A DNA stretch of 64,000 nucleotides from Aquila chrysaetos chrysaetos (Eukaryota; Chordata; Aves; Accipitriformes; Accipitridae): assembly GCF_900496995.4 (NCBI RefSeq), contig NC_044027.1, forward strand, positions 9,758,743 through 9,822,742, read 5' to 3'. Below are positions 36,993 through 49,203 of this stretch, in pieces. Position 1 is the stretch's first letter; every line of letters begins with the position of its first letter. The translations under genes were made by a program, and so were the position numbers. A model generated the notes under the pieces. The model worked only from the letters and a program-made list of their open reading frames with translations, did not search any database and was not told the DNA's origin.

Positions 36993-39900
36993 TGGAGAGA
37001 CATGCCAGTGTAAGGAATAGAGTGAAAATGTCAATGTGCCAGGTGCTCTCTGGTGCCTGTTCTGCATGGGAGGGAAGCTCTGATAAAGGACAGTGATTGC
37101 TGCTGCTTGGCAAGGAGAAAGGAGGTAATGGTAACTTTTTGTTCGTGCACATCTGTTCTCCTGCCACTTCTGTCATTACAGAAACAGTGGGACTGGAGCC
37201 TGGAGGCTGCCCCTTAGTTGAGAGGACCTGTATTTTGGAGTGCTTGCTGCAGTGCGTGAGACTCCCCCTGCCCTGCCCTGGCTGCTGAGTTTAGGGTTCC
37301 TGGGGGACGGTGTGCATTCATATCCTGTGTAGAGTCGTGGCATGCCTGGCAGGTCTGCCTGGGTTGTGGGAAGTACCTCCAGGTTCCTCAGGTGAAAGAA
37401 GCACAGAGTACCCCCGCCCTGGGGTTGGTGGGAAAAGGTAGCTATGTTTTTGGATTAGGTGAGCCAAGAACCACCCACTGTTAGTATAGTGAATTTGCAT
37501 TTCCTTATCTTTGGCTTTGCCTTTGTAATGGTTTCTAATTTTGGCCTGGTTACTTCGATGGATTAAATCACATTTGTTCATTTATCCCTTAGTCTGGTTT
37601 TGTGACAAAAGTACTCTGTCCTGTTTCACAAACACAAGACACCCCAGTCCTGTGGGACTGGCCAACAGGCAATGGGAAAATGCTGGAGGATTTGCAGGTC
37701 TCCAAACCTTTTGCAAAAACACCAGCACCTTCCTTTGGGCTGTAGGTAAGGCACTCCTTCATGTTTGAGTCCATGGGCTGAACCTTCTCCCAGTGTTAAA
37801 TGGCTATGTCATAGGTGACTGGAATGCTGTTTTTCTCCTAAAATCTAGAGTGAGGTGTCTCTTTTTTCATAATAGCCCCATTAGATGTTTGGCTACAACA
37901 CGGAAAACAAGGTTCAAACCCTCCTCAGCCTCCAGGCAGTCCTATCACCCACCCCTCAAGAGGGTGACCACAAAGTATACCCAGACCTCAATGTTCCCAT
38001 TCTTCTGCCACTGCCTTAGACCCAGCTCTGTGGTGTCCCTGTTCCCACCCCAAGTGCCACTCCTGAATGTTGTGGTCCTTTTCTTAGCCCCATGTGTTCT
38101 TTTGTGTCTCTTGTGACAGGTCTCCTAATGCCTGATGCCTCTCCTAATGCCTCAAAGATCATGCTGGAGCCTATTCCTGTCTCACTTTTCCCATTGTTGT
38201 GCCTTACTTCTCGCATCTTGATTAACCCAACCCTTTCACCTAAAATCTGGTTGCTTTCATCTGTCCAGCCTTGTTGCTGCTCTGGACATCCCTTTGTGGT
38301 GTCACTGCTCCTGCCCTATGTCTCCCACCACATTCCTAACATTGCCATGGGTTTTTGCTCTTTCTGACCATCTCTGTTGGTGCCTATATGCAAGATCTCC
38401 TGTTGCAGCCTCACGCTTCATGCCAGGATCTTGCTGGGCCTGCCCAGCTCCCTGGTTACTGTCCAACATGTTGATATTTGGTGTCACTGTTTGCACTTGG
38501 TTTGTCCAGGTGCCATCCATATGTCATTCAGAGAGCTCTCCCCACGCTGCCTGGTTGACTGAATCTAGGGATTGCCACAGAGACCAGATTCCAAGTTCAC
38601 CTAAGGGAAAACTTGTTGCCGCCTTCTCACAGGGCTCCTGCACATACGGCATGGCTGTCCTGATACTGGTCCCATCCATTCACCCTCCAGCAGCTCTGCC
38701 GGAGTGGGTGGCCATCTTCTCAGGCCGGCAGCCCTGCTCTGCTTTTTCCAATCTTATGGCAGTTGGTTTCATTAGAAGAGAGTGCCTTTCCTTGAGATTG
38801 TTGTCCCTGTGCGCTCTTGGCATGATGCTAGCCAAGTGGCAAAGTCAGAATCTTTGTTAATGGTAAATAGGAATATATAGGGAGGAGATGAGTGGGGCTT
38901 AAAAGCCCCCTTAAAAGACCAAAATTGATACCAGGAGCAAGAAGTATTTGAATTGTAAACTAAGCAAAACATTTTAAGAAGTGATCAGAATCCTTTCTGT
39001 AAGCATTTTCATCAGCAAATTCTGTTTGGTCCAAACTGGAGCTGCATGGGCTCCAGAGGAAGACTTCTGGGTTTGGGGTATCTCAGATTAATTCTGAAGC
39101 AAAGAGAAATGTTCCACCATCATTTTGGAGCCAGAAAAATGGAAATCACACTTTCCAGCCTCTGTTTCTTCAGGCTTCAGATACTGCCCCAATTAGTAGC
39201 TTTGCTGCTTTCTCCTTGAATTCCTTTAGGAATGCTAGGAGATACCATCCAGTCCTCCTGACCATTCCTGAACCTCTTCTGAGCATACTTTGATTTAGGA
39301 TAGATCCTCTTGTAATACATACAGAGTGCATCATACACACAGCTATGAGTCTTGATCATGACCATGGAGTTTCTTGGCATGGTGTTGGGCATCTGTAATG
39401 GGATTCCTGCAGCAAACCCTAAGGTCCCACTCCAAGGTAATGATCTGCGAAGGAACCAGTTAAAACAAATGCCTGTTTCAGTTGGGATCTAGAGAGGCTT
39501 GCAAACATGCCAGACCTCCGTAATGGATCTCTGGAGGGAGAACAGTACCTGGAGGAGCTCCAAGTCCCACCTTCTTCATGCACATCACTAAAGAATAGCT
39601 CCCTCCTGTGCCCACTGTGCTTTTGCTTGCAGGCCCCGTGCTGCGCTGGGGACAGTGCTCGGTCACAATGAGCTGTTTCTCTTCAGAGAGATGGATTGGC
39701 TTTTTAGACATGGTATCTGCTGGGTATATCGGGAAGAACTGTCCTCTTTTGCATTTCTTTGAGTTTTTCAGCAAGTAGATTTTTTTTTTCCACTCGCAAT
39801 GATTGTAACAGGATTTTATTCTCCTGCAGCCAGCTGTTAGCAATTAGCAACTTGATCCATTCAGTCCTGAGAACAGAGTTTAACACTTTCTTGCCTCTGT

Positions 39901-42900
39901 AAGGATGTTGCTAATCCTGTTTTTGCTGGTTTTGGGCTTGTGCTGTAGTTTTGGCACTTTCTGTGTATGTGTGGGCAGGTCAGGAAGAAAGGCATAAGTA
40001 CAGCAAGGGACTCTAATGCAGCTGAAAGAGCTACAACGAAAAGTATCAAGTCGTCTACCCAGAAAAAATCATTAGGCAGATGATTTCCAAGCAGTTTGTA
40101 CAGAGGCTTGTATTTAGAAGTATATTCCGGTGTGTTCTAGTGCTGGGAATTGTGCAGTTTGGGAATCCAATCTACTACTAGCTGAGATTTAGACTTAGCA
40201 GAAATCAACATCAGTAGTTCTTCAAACAGTGATTTCTGGCAGTACGAGCTCCTGAGTGGAGCTGAATTTCCTCTAAATTATGAGACAAGGGTGAAAAAAC
40301 ACTCTTGGTGACCTTGCCCAAGAGAACAACAGCTGCTGTAGAGCATGAGAAGATGAGAAATGACACTGTTCCCTGTGTGTAGCACCTCTCCTGGGACTCC
40401 CAAACATGCACTTTGGTGGTCCAGGACCAGGAACCAAGTGAGGTAGGAAGAATAAGTCCAGCACAGCCTGAACTCAGCTGCTGGGGTTCCTGCATATGGC
40501 TGACCTGCTGTAAATACTTACTCACTGCCACATACAAAGGTGAGGATTTGTCTTTCCAGACTGGCCACCTGGGAATGATGAGGCTAGTCCAGGCCAGCCA
40601 TTTAGGTTCCCTGTGTCATCAGTGGAGATAGGTGCATCTCGAGGGGATTCATCCTGCTCATCTTGGATGCTACTTAGGCAAGGGCCAAATTCAAAGCCAG
40701 CTTTTGTTAGCACAGAGCTGCAGACAGGTGAGCTCTAGAGCCAGCTCTGAAGGTTTCTGTGTCTTTCCTGGAGGCCAGGCTGGTCTCTATGGCCACATCT
40801 TCCAGTTTTGGCTTGCAGTTCCCCCAAGCCACACCATTTTTGCTTGACCTGCTAAGCTCCACGTGCCTATCAAGTCCTGAGAAGCCCCCTGTTCACAGGG
40901 TGCTGGCTGCAGCAGGGTGGGATAGACAACTGTCTGTGCCACCCCAGCCCATACCTTTCCTCCAGCACTAGTTGCTGGCTCAGTGGCAGGAGCTGAAGTG
41001 GTGCTTGGGCACCTCTGTGTGACTTCCGTTGTCCCCACCCCACTCCCTCTTTGCTCCTGTTACCTTTTACATTCTGATCGCTGTATTCCAGTGGTTAAAT
41101 GATGTGACTGGCTATGTGGCGATACAATAGGTGTGATTTAGAACAGGGCGTGAGCTTTGCGTAATGCAAATGGGCACTTAAATTATGGTGTTTGGTCTGT
41201 ACCTGGTCAAATGAGATAATGTTGCTGTTTGTTTTACACATCACATTATTACTGCTGTGACATTGGTGGCTGTTGACATGATTTGCTTGCAAGTCATTTT
41301 GAGACGATGACAAACTTAGCACAATTATTCTTTTGTCAACAGACAAAACCCTTACACCAAAATTCAGCTTAGTACTTTTCACTCAGGGTGCTAGCTGATC
41401 CAAGCTGGGCTGTGAGATCTGTGCTGATAGCAGAGGATAGGTGTTACTTCATCCCTGTGCTCTGCTGCAGGCATCTGCCTCCGTGCTGTTGATCCTTCTT
41501 TGTTGGGCTTTTGGGTCAAATGGGAAGCCAAGACATTTGAATGCTTACAGTGATGTCTGTCTGTTTTTCTGGGGGGTTTTTTTTGGCTTCAACAGTGGGC
41601 TCCGGTCCTCACCTAGCCATGTATAATTGCTGTTTCAGTGCTGTATGCCTCCCCTTTTCTTTAACCCTGGCCAAGTTAGAGGGAAATCCAAGAGTGTTTT
41701 TTGGTGGGAGCTAGCCTGATCCTCTCCCTCTTTGCCAGGCTCTGTTTCTAGGCCCCGAGGGGGTGATGAGTTGTGGAGTGTAAGTGTGCTCATCCTCTGC
41801 CATCTGAGGACTCCAATACAGCTGGCAGCTTTTAAACCTCCAGCTGAGAAGTCACCTGGGAGGTGTCTTCAAGCTGCTGTTCTCCTGCCAGGGTCTTCTC
41901 AGCAACTTGCAGCTCTGTTTGGTGGCTGGTCCAGCATGGGGACCCAGGGGAAAGATCTTCTCTAGCCCAGGCTACACCCACATAGCCCAGCTGATTTGGG
42001 CAGACTCCTGGATCATGGTCAGGGCACCCCATATACCACCAAACAGCTCTCTGCTGTGTTTCCCATCACCTCCTCCAGGAGCATGGTTAAAGCCTTAGTG
42101 TTCATGACACTTTACTTTATCACATCCTATGAGAGGACAGTCTCCTCTAGTGCTGAACTCTCTGCAGTTCCCTTTGCAAGTCCTGCTTTGGGAGCCTCTG
42201 GAGCACCCTGCATAGATTAAATTCCACTAGGTCTGTCTTCAAACTCTGCTGAAAAAATGTCTTTACAAAATGTCCCTCTGCATGACTGCAAGAAGTCTCT
42301 GCTCCATGGTACTTGCAGTGTGTCATGGGATGGTGGGAATTGGTGTGTTTGCATCAGAGATCACCCCCCTCCATTTCAGGGGGGAAGGTGACCTTGGATG
42401 CACATGTAGCTTGAGAGTGCTTGGTCAAAACCTCTTTTCTGAATGCAAGACCCTCCTGCTGAGATATGGGCTGCCTTTTCTCTCCAGTGCTTTGCTTTTG
42501 CACACTTTCCACCTGAGATGCCACAAAATCACAGAACCTTGTCGACAGCCTCCTCCCAGCTGTGGCCAGGGTACTCACCTGGAGCACAAGAGGTGGCTGA
42601 AGCAGGAGGGATCCTGGCAATTTTAAGGTCTTTTTTGGTTAGTTTGCATTGTCGGATGGCTGGGCACAGCACTGCTGGGCAGCATCCACCAATCATTAGT
42701 TTCCCCTCCTGCATGCATGTTTGGCTCTTTTCCCAAGAAGGCCCTTAGTTGTTTTTCAGGCTCAGAGCCATCTTTTCTGACGGAATCCAGCAGGGACAAT
42801 GGCCAGTAGCAAATCCTTAGGAAAGAGAATAAAAACAGGGCAAGCCTCAGTGATTCTAACCCTGATTTAGCTTCTGGGCATCGAGCAATCTGCGGCGGGG

Positions 42901-44065
42901 GGAGGATTTTCTGAGCCAAAGGTTTTACCTTTGGATTTAAGAAGCTGTGGTGTATCTTTGTTGTGAATATATCCAATTGTTTTGGTATCCATGGCAACTC
43001 ATGGCTGCTACTTGTACAGTTTAATTATGTTCGGTGGAAAAAATACAGCCTTTTGTTACAAATCTTCCGAGCTAATGGCATGTGATGCTCTTGTACGCAT
43101 GTATGCACTGGCATAGCGATGGTCCCTTTTTTATCCTCTCTTCCTTTACTAACAAATCCTAACATTCAGTTTTGCCTTTTTACTACCACTCTGAGGGTTC
43201 TTGAGCAAACACCCTCTGGTCCTGGCAACTTTTCATTTATTGATTTGTTCTGTTTTCTTTTCTCCTGACATTTCAGTATGAGACAGAGCCTCTAACCTGC
43301 CTTCTGTAAAGCTGTCTTCTAGTATGGGAACCTCCTGAGGCTTTTTGTAGGACACACAGAATTCGCATAACTGCTGATATGACCTTGTGTTCCTTTAGGT
43401 GTTATCATGGCTTTCCACTGAAATTGCCAGCATTTAAGCCCTTTGCTATTTTTCTTGTTTCCAAACAGGAAATTAAGTGTGCTCGCATGTGTGAGTGCAC
43501 ATGCTCTTTTGGCAGCAATGTGGACATGTAGGGAGAGATTATTTTCGCCCTGTTTTAGACATTTATCTTAAGGTTCTGTGACAAGTTGCAGAGTGTCCAC
43601 TGGGCCATTTGGAGTACACAGCTGGTGCAGATAGAGGTGTGCATTGGGTGGATAGGCACCACTTGGGGAGCCTGGTTGGACTATACAGGTTCATTGTAGA
43701 TGCAGCTTCAGTACTTGTTAATATAGTAAGGAAAGTGAAGAATTGATGGGGGAGAGATTACTTTGCATTGGACTTCTTTAAGAGCAGTTAAGAGAGTATG
43801 TCCACACAGTAGTCATGGCAGCTGAGCTCCTAAAAGCTGAATTACATTAATAGCTTTAGAGATGGTATGGGTAGTCAGGCAATCATTAGTACTTCACTAA
43901 GCCTCTGATCAGGTGGTGGGTCAGAGTAGGGCTGAAGTCAAGACGCTCTTGAAGGCACAGAAGAATGCCCAATCCATCACCAGGCAATGACAATATAGCA
44001 AGTCTGCAGCACGGAGAAGTCCTGTCTGTGGAGGACTCATCTTCTGTCTTTGCTTTGTCTTTCAG

Positions 44066-44203
44066 AAATGTAGATGGCAGCTGCTGTCTTTGAAGGACTC
44101 GCACCCATCTGACCCTGCGCAGCACCTCCGATTGCTACCATGATCTTCTGGATGCTGCTGTTGGCCTTACTGCCCGAGCCATCTGGCACCGAAGTCAACC
44201 CTG
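44066..44203 (+). CDS. DDR1: DDR exon 2: leader end, start codon and signal peptide
   Basis: The acceptor is TTTGTCTTTCAG|AAATG and the donor CCTG|GTAGGG. The start codon is at 44140 in the context CTACCATGA, with A at -3, and coding bases are 44140-44203. Residues 1-21 start MIFWMLLLALLPEPSG: a short hydrophobic signal peptide, probably cut around residues 16-18, placing the receptor on the secretory route to the plasma membrane. The exon ends in phase 1. Two short uORFs precede the start (ATG-TAG at 44068, and 44074-44112 in frame but closed by TGA). Confidence 0.85.
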
Positions 44204-46429
44204 GTAGGGAGCTGCCAGGCTGGGAGAGGACTCTGATCTCCCACTTTTCATATGCTTGTTCTCAGCCTTTCTTTGGCTCTCATGGTGAATGCATATGAAT
44301 GTACGTAAATACAATCACTAATGTAGTTCCTGAATGTCCTCCTCTGGACTGAGATGGCCAGTCTTCCATGACAGCTGTGCTGGAGTGGGACATCTGTCCT
44401 GACAGTGCCAGGAGGGCTCAGGCACATGGATATACTACTTTTTTTGCCCACCCAGAGGGTCTGTGCTCTCAGCAGGCCTGTCCTGAGTTCTGATTATCCC
44501 TTCATCACTTCGACCATGTGATCTGCAGAACAAACCTGGCTCTAGACTGGTTCAGAGATAATGTGCTCACTGTGGAAAGCAAATTACCAGTTAGCAAAGC
44601 ATAAGCCACAGCTCTCCAGCCAGCAAGAGGGGTTCTGGAGAGAGAAGTATGGAAGGAAAGGTAGAAAACCCTACCGGGTACAAAGCCAGGGTGGAGACAG
44701 GGATATGAGCCTGAGCCCCTATGGAGGGCATGGCCTCTTATCCTACAGCATTTGGCAAGTTATAATCATGATGGAGATGAGTAAGATAATGGTCTGCATA
44801 TATTGCAAAAATCCCCTTAATTAGGTAGTTTGAGCTGGAGACGGTCTGTGAAATAAACGAGTCTAATCCTTTTCCAGCTTGGCTGAAGGTATGGTGAGGC
44901 AGCAGTGCTACCCTGAGGGCCTTTGTTTGCTGGGTCTGGCTCTTTGTTTGGAGCCCTTTGACTGTGTCTGGCTCTGACCCTGCTTTAGCCTGTGGATCTT
45001 TGCAGAGGTTTAAGGTTGCGCTGCAACCAGCTAGAAGTGAAGTGAGGCCTGTGAGGGAGCTCAGCAGGCACTCCTGTGCTCCCCTGTTACACAGCTATTC
45101 CCTGCACTGTACACCATCCCTCCGATGTCCAACTTTGAACTGGGGTGCCATCTGCTTCTAACGGTTAAAACCTAGTGGAGGAAGAGGGAAGGTGGCAGCT
45201 AGAGGGTCAGTCACATGAGGATTCCTTTTGGTGGTGGTAAATACGGAAGTTAGCACACCTAAATATGCAGGAATAGCTCCCCCACCACCAGATCCTGGAA
45301 GGTGGGGTGGGCTCTGAGCACAGTGCTGTGGTCCCACCCTCCTGCAGTAATCTTTTCCACCAAGAAATAAGCATGTAGCTTTGCTCACACTTCTCAGTAC
45401 TGCCTGTGACTGGCTTAAGCAGCTTTGCCTTCTCAGCTCCCACAGCTGCTCAGCTGTCTCTCTGCCCCAAGGGGCCATTCCCTGTTGTTCCCAGCCAGAC
45501 TCCAGCACACCCATAGCCCAGCTGGTGCTCCTCGGCTGTGATGCCTACAGGCTCCATTGATTATGTTGACCTCCTGATCTGTTCCAGGAGTGGTCTGAAG
45601 CACCTCCTGCATTGCCTTCTAAACTGAAGGGACTGCTTTGTGGATGATTTCAGACCTATGTAGGAAAGATCCTGTGGAGTCCTTTTGCCTAGCATCAGTT
45701 GTTTGACCTCACTAAGAGAGGTGAGCTAACACTTTTTTGAGCTTCAATGTATCCTGTCTGCATGACATGAGTGCTTAGGAAAGTGTCAGTGATATCTGAG
45801 CAGGAGTCTGGTGGCACCTAAACAGAAGCCAAGGATGGTTTTGCTCGAGAGGATGTGCATTTTGCTGAGATCCTCATGCTGCTTGTTTTGGCGAGAGCCA
45901 CAGCCACCCGTAGAGTGTATCCCTTGATGCCAGGGACACTCTGGCTTCCATCTGCCAGCCCTGGATTTGTGAACAAATGAGTTTTGTTAAGGGTTGCAGT
46001 AAGTCCCCGTCCCCCGGAGCCCTTCCCAACTAGCTAGCTCTCTGTCAGGCATTGCTGTAGGGTGTGCACTTGACCTTTAAATAAGGTGTGACCAAACAGG
46101 ACTCCTATTGCAGAAGCACAAAAACACTTTCTGCTTTCAGATGATGACCCCACCCTTTTGGAAAATCTTCAGATATTTACCCATAGTTCAGCAACATACT
46201 AGCTTTCCAGCAATAGATCAGATAGTACTGGTCTGTGATGGGACAGGTAAGAGTGCACAGTTGAGGCTAGTTTGGTTTACGAAACTTACTGTTCAGTATC
46301 AGAGCAGGGTTAGAGTTCTCGGTTGGCTTTCAGCAGCCACAATCATCATGTCTGATCCCAGTCAGACACCAGCTACGTTCCAGTGAATTCTTCTGTAAAC
46401 AGGCCTCTTAAAAAACCTCAGACATATGA

Positions 46430-46909
46430 ATTAATGTTCTGGGTGAGACCAGAGGGCAATCCAGCTTGGTGTCCTGACTCCAGCAGGGTCCCATCTCTGC
46501 TGGTTCTAGAAGAATGCACAGATAGGCAAGCATGCAGCAGTGCTTTACCCCAGGTATGCTTTTGGCTCACTGCAGTCTGCTGCTTAGGAGCTTTCTGAGC
46601 TAGCACTTGTGTATTTGCTTGTGCTAGCTGTGAGTTTGTCTAGCTGATTTTTGAACCCATGTGAACCTTTGACATTCGGAGGCCTTAATAGGTTAAGGAT
46701 GCATATGTTGTTTTTGAACTCTGCTGCCTGATCTTTTGATGCCTCCTAGTTCTGGTATTTTGAGAGGCAGTGAGTAATTGTTCAGGATATAAATAATCTT
46801 TGTCATACTGCACTTCAGTAATCTCTTTTGTAATGGTGAGGCTGCTGATCTTTCGTTTTGAATAATCTGTGTTGCCTTCTCTGCCTTTGATGGGAGAAGG
46901 AAGGAGTAA
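46430..46909 (-). mobile_element. Decayed CR1/L3-like LINE, 3' portion (left of the LTR)
   Basis: The plus strand reads 'GACCAGAGGGCAATCCAGC' near 46447, then 'TTTTTGAACCC', 'GCTGCCTGATC', 'CCTCCTAGTTCTGGTATTTT' and 'GTGAGTAATTGTTCAGGATA'. I recognise this as the reverse complement of an ancient LINE 3' region widespread in reptiles and birds. It continues at 47469 after the inserted LTR. It has no coding capacity. Confidence 0.6.
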
Positions 46910-47468
46910 GAGCTTGTCCTGGTTTCAGCTGGAATAAAGTTAATTTTCTTCCTAGTAGCTGGTATAGTGCTGTGTTTTGGATTTAGGATGGAAGAATGTT
47001 GATAACACACTGATGCTTTAGTTGTTGCTAAGCAGTGTTTATACTAAGTCAAGGACTTTTCAGCTGCTTATACTGACCTGCCAGTGGAGGCTGGGGGTGC
47101 ACAAGAAGCTGGGAGAGGACACAGCCAGGACAGCTGACCCAAATGAGCCAAAGGGATATTCCATACCATATGACATCATGCCCAGTATATAAACTGGGGG
47201 GAGTTGGCTGGGGGACAGTGTGGCTTGGGGATTGGCTGGGCACCAGGTCAGCAGGTGGTGAGCAATTGTATTGTGCATCACTTGTTTTGTATATTATTAT
47301 TATTATTTTCCCTTCCTTTTCTGTCCTATTAAACTGTCTTTATCTCAATCCATGAGTTCTACTTTTTTTTTTCCCCCTGATTCTCCCCCATCCCACTGGG
47401 TGGGGCAGGAGTGAGTGAGCAGCTGTGTGGTGCTTAATTGCTGGCTGGGGTTAAGTGATGACAGAGCT
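46910..47468 (+). mobile_element. Solo LTR of the same avian endogenous-retrovirus family, plus strand
   Basis: The LTR body is 46915-47463 (549 bp) and starts TGTCCTGGTTTCAGCTG and ends GATGACA. It is flanked by the perfect 5-bp duplication GAGCT at 46910-46914 and 47464-47468. It has the TATA box (AGTATATAAACTGG), a CCTATTAAACTG poly(A) signal and a TTATTATTATT tract. It is clearly homologous to the minus-strand LTR at 7235-7809 over its whole length. There are no internal genes. It inserted into the older LINE. Confidence 0.94.
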
Positions 47469-47790
47469 CTATTCCATATCTGACTGGCATCTGACCATGA
47501 ATACAGACGGTGGTGTAATGGTGTTTTCTAGTTTTTTGTATGTATTCCCATAATTTGCTTTTTTCTATATTAAATAATTGATATCATCAGCAAACATTGT
47601 CACCTCAGCACCCATCTCCTTTACAACATTATTTAGGAATATACAGAACATCACACATTCATTGGTACTGAGCCTGACAATAGCTGCAGCCAAACCCTAT
47701 TGAAACAACCTCTGTTTGCAAACATTTCTACATTGAAATCTGTCAGGTAGTTATTTGGCCTGTGGTTGTTATTCTCTGTGGTGGTAACAA
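47469..47790 (-). mobile_element. Decayed CR1/L3-like LINE with reverse-transcriptase FADD motif (right of the LTR)
   Basis: On the minus strand, 47597-47583 translates MFADD, the reverse-transcriptase catalytic box (F/YADD), within a context resembling the CR1 stretch 'evakFADDtkl'. Upstream on that strand the text resembles the N-I-F-I-N-D-L region but has stops and frameshifts. It is an inactive relic and the continuation of the LINE at 46430-46909. Confidence 0.65.
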
Positions 47791-49100
47791 CAAGGTGGGT
47801 TTCATGCCTCTATCTTTTCTTGTAGCTTCTGAACATGGTGAACAGCTTTATCCAGGTTTGGTACAAGGGTAGCAGTCCTGAGATACAGAAATGAGGAAGA
47901 CACCCAAGGCAGTGCCCTCGCTGAGGGAAAGGCAGGCGGAACTGCTGATATGGCAGCAGGCAGCGCAGCAGTGAAGATGTCAACTGGCATGCATGCCACT
48001 CTGGAGCGACTGAAGCACATGCTGGCACTTGTCTCTGTCACTGCAGACAGGGGAGGAGCTGGGGCTGTTGTGAGCTCAGAGGACAAAGAAGAAAGATCTA
48101 TAGGAAAGTCCCATTTCCTTTTTTTCTGGGACTTGCCATTGACTATGTTTTTGCGTTTTAATTGTTTCATGATTTAATCGCATATAACTTTCTTTTTAAA
48201 TCTCCTGTTGATGTCAGTCTGACAAAAATAACTTGCTTGCCTGTTTTGAATACTGAGCCTTAATGAACACATTAAGATTTTGAGTTTTCTGAAACATCTC
48301 TAATACTCCAAGACATATTTAAAAACTTGTGTCAGGGGAGAGAGCTTGGCCAGCTTGGATTTGTAAGCTACATCTGCACTGTCTCTGGTGTAGTGAGCCG
48401 TATTGAGCTTGTAGAGCTCCGTGGCTTGAGCCAGTTGTGTCTGTACTCTCTGGCAGTACCAAGTTTAAGAGTCTTCTCAAGCCTGGAGAGAAATGCTTGC
48501 TCCATGTGAGGCTGGAGGCAGGGAACAGACTAGGATGGGGCAGTGTGGATGGTCAGGGGCTTGTGCTCAAGTGTGAGCTCTAACCTGCAGTGACACGACA
48601 CAGCAGATGTTTCCATAAGCTAGTCTAGTCATCTGTAATAGAAGCTGTTTAACTTCTCACTTGTTACTGAACTGGTGAAAATAATTGTTCCTATTTGAAT
48701 GCAAGTCAAGCATCCAGTTTATTCCAGAAGGAGAAAAATCTTTTAACAAATACTTCCATTTTATGTTGCATCATTATTGATAAATAATTTTTCATTGTAA
48801 AATAGGTCTGTACAACCAGTAACACTAGTATGGTTTGGATTTCATGTTCTTAAAATGTTTCTTTGTGAAGTTTTTGCCTTGCCAGGACTCTGCTGAATGA
48901 TATTAACTGTGAGTGTATTTCATTACTTACAATTTCAGTTTATGGTAATTATGAAGTATTTCATCCTTTTTATTTGCATTCTCTATTTTATCATTACCAT
49001 GTTTATTCCCTAGGCATGATAGCCTTTTAATTAAACTTGTCTGGTGATTTAGGAAGAATTGGTACTGATCTTTTTTACTTGCTTGTGTTCCCATTTTCAG

Positions 49101-49203
49101 CTATATGCCGTTACCCTTTGGGTATGCATGAAGGGACAATACGAGATGAAGACATCACTGCTTCCAGCCAGTGGTATGATTCCACAGGACCCCAGTATGC
49201 ACG
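49101..49203 (+). CDS. DDR1: DDR exon 3: start of the discoidin (F5/8C) domain
   Basis: The acceptor is CCCATTTTCAG|CT and the donor GCACG|GTAGGT. It encodes residues 22-55 and part of 56: AICRYPLGM opens the discoidin domain with Cys24, the first half of its outer disulphide. ITASSQW gives Trp46 and Thr50, the positions equivalent to DDR2 Trp52/Thr56 in the collagen-binding trench. AICRYPLGM and [10 protein letters not shown] read like DDR2. The entry phase is 1 and the exit phase 2, so splicing keeps the frame. Confidence 0.9.

Larger units (their letters stand above)
15178..44065 (+). other. DDR1: DDR gene intron 1 (28.9 kb)
   Basis: The intron is bounded by CAG|GTAAGC and CTTTGTCTTTCAG|A. 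It holds CR1 ends near 24325 (minus) and 36340 (plus), homopolymer runs, and otherwise unclassified sequence. Open frames up to 233 codons (for example 30457-31158) show no domain. A locally GC- and CpG-richer patch at about 32.15-32.75 kb could be an enhancer or alternative promoter. No nested gene is supported. Confidence 0.6.
44204..49100 (+). other. DDR1: DDR gene intron 2 (4.9 kb)
   Basis: This phase-1 intron is bounded by GTAGGG and CCCATTTTCAG. It contains an antisense decayed LINE split by a solo LTR (both listed). The remainder shows no recognisable feature; a frame at 47802-48170 (minus) has no family match. Confidence 0.7.

Noticed and set aside
38294..38860. 188-codon open frame in intron 1
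   Set aside because: There is no recognisable domain. The composition follows a pyrimidine-rich stretch.
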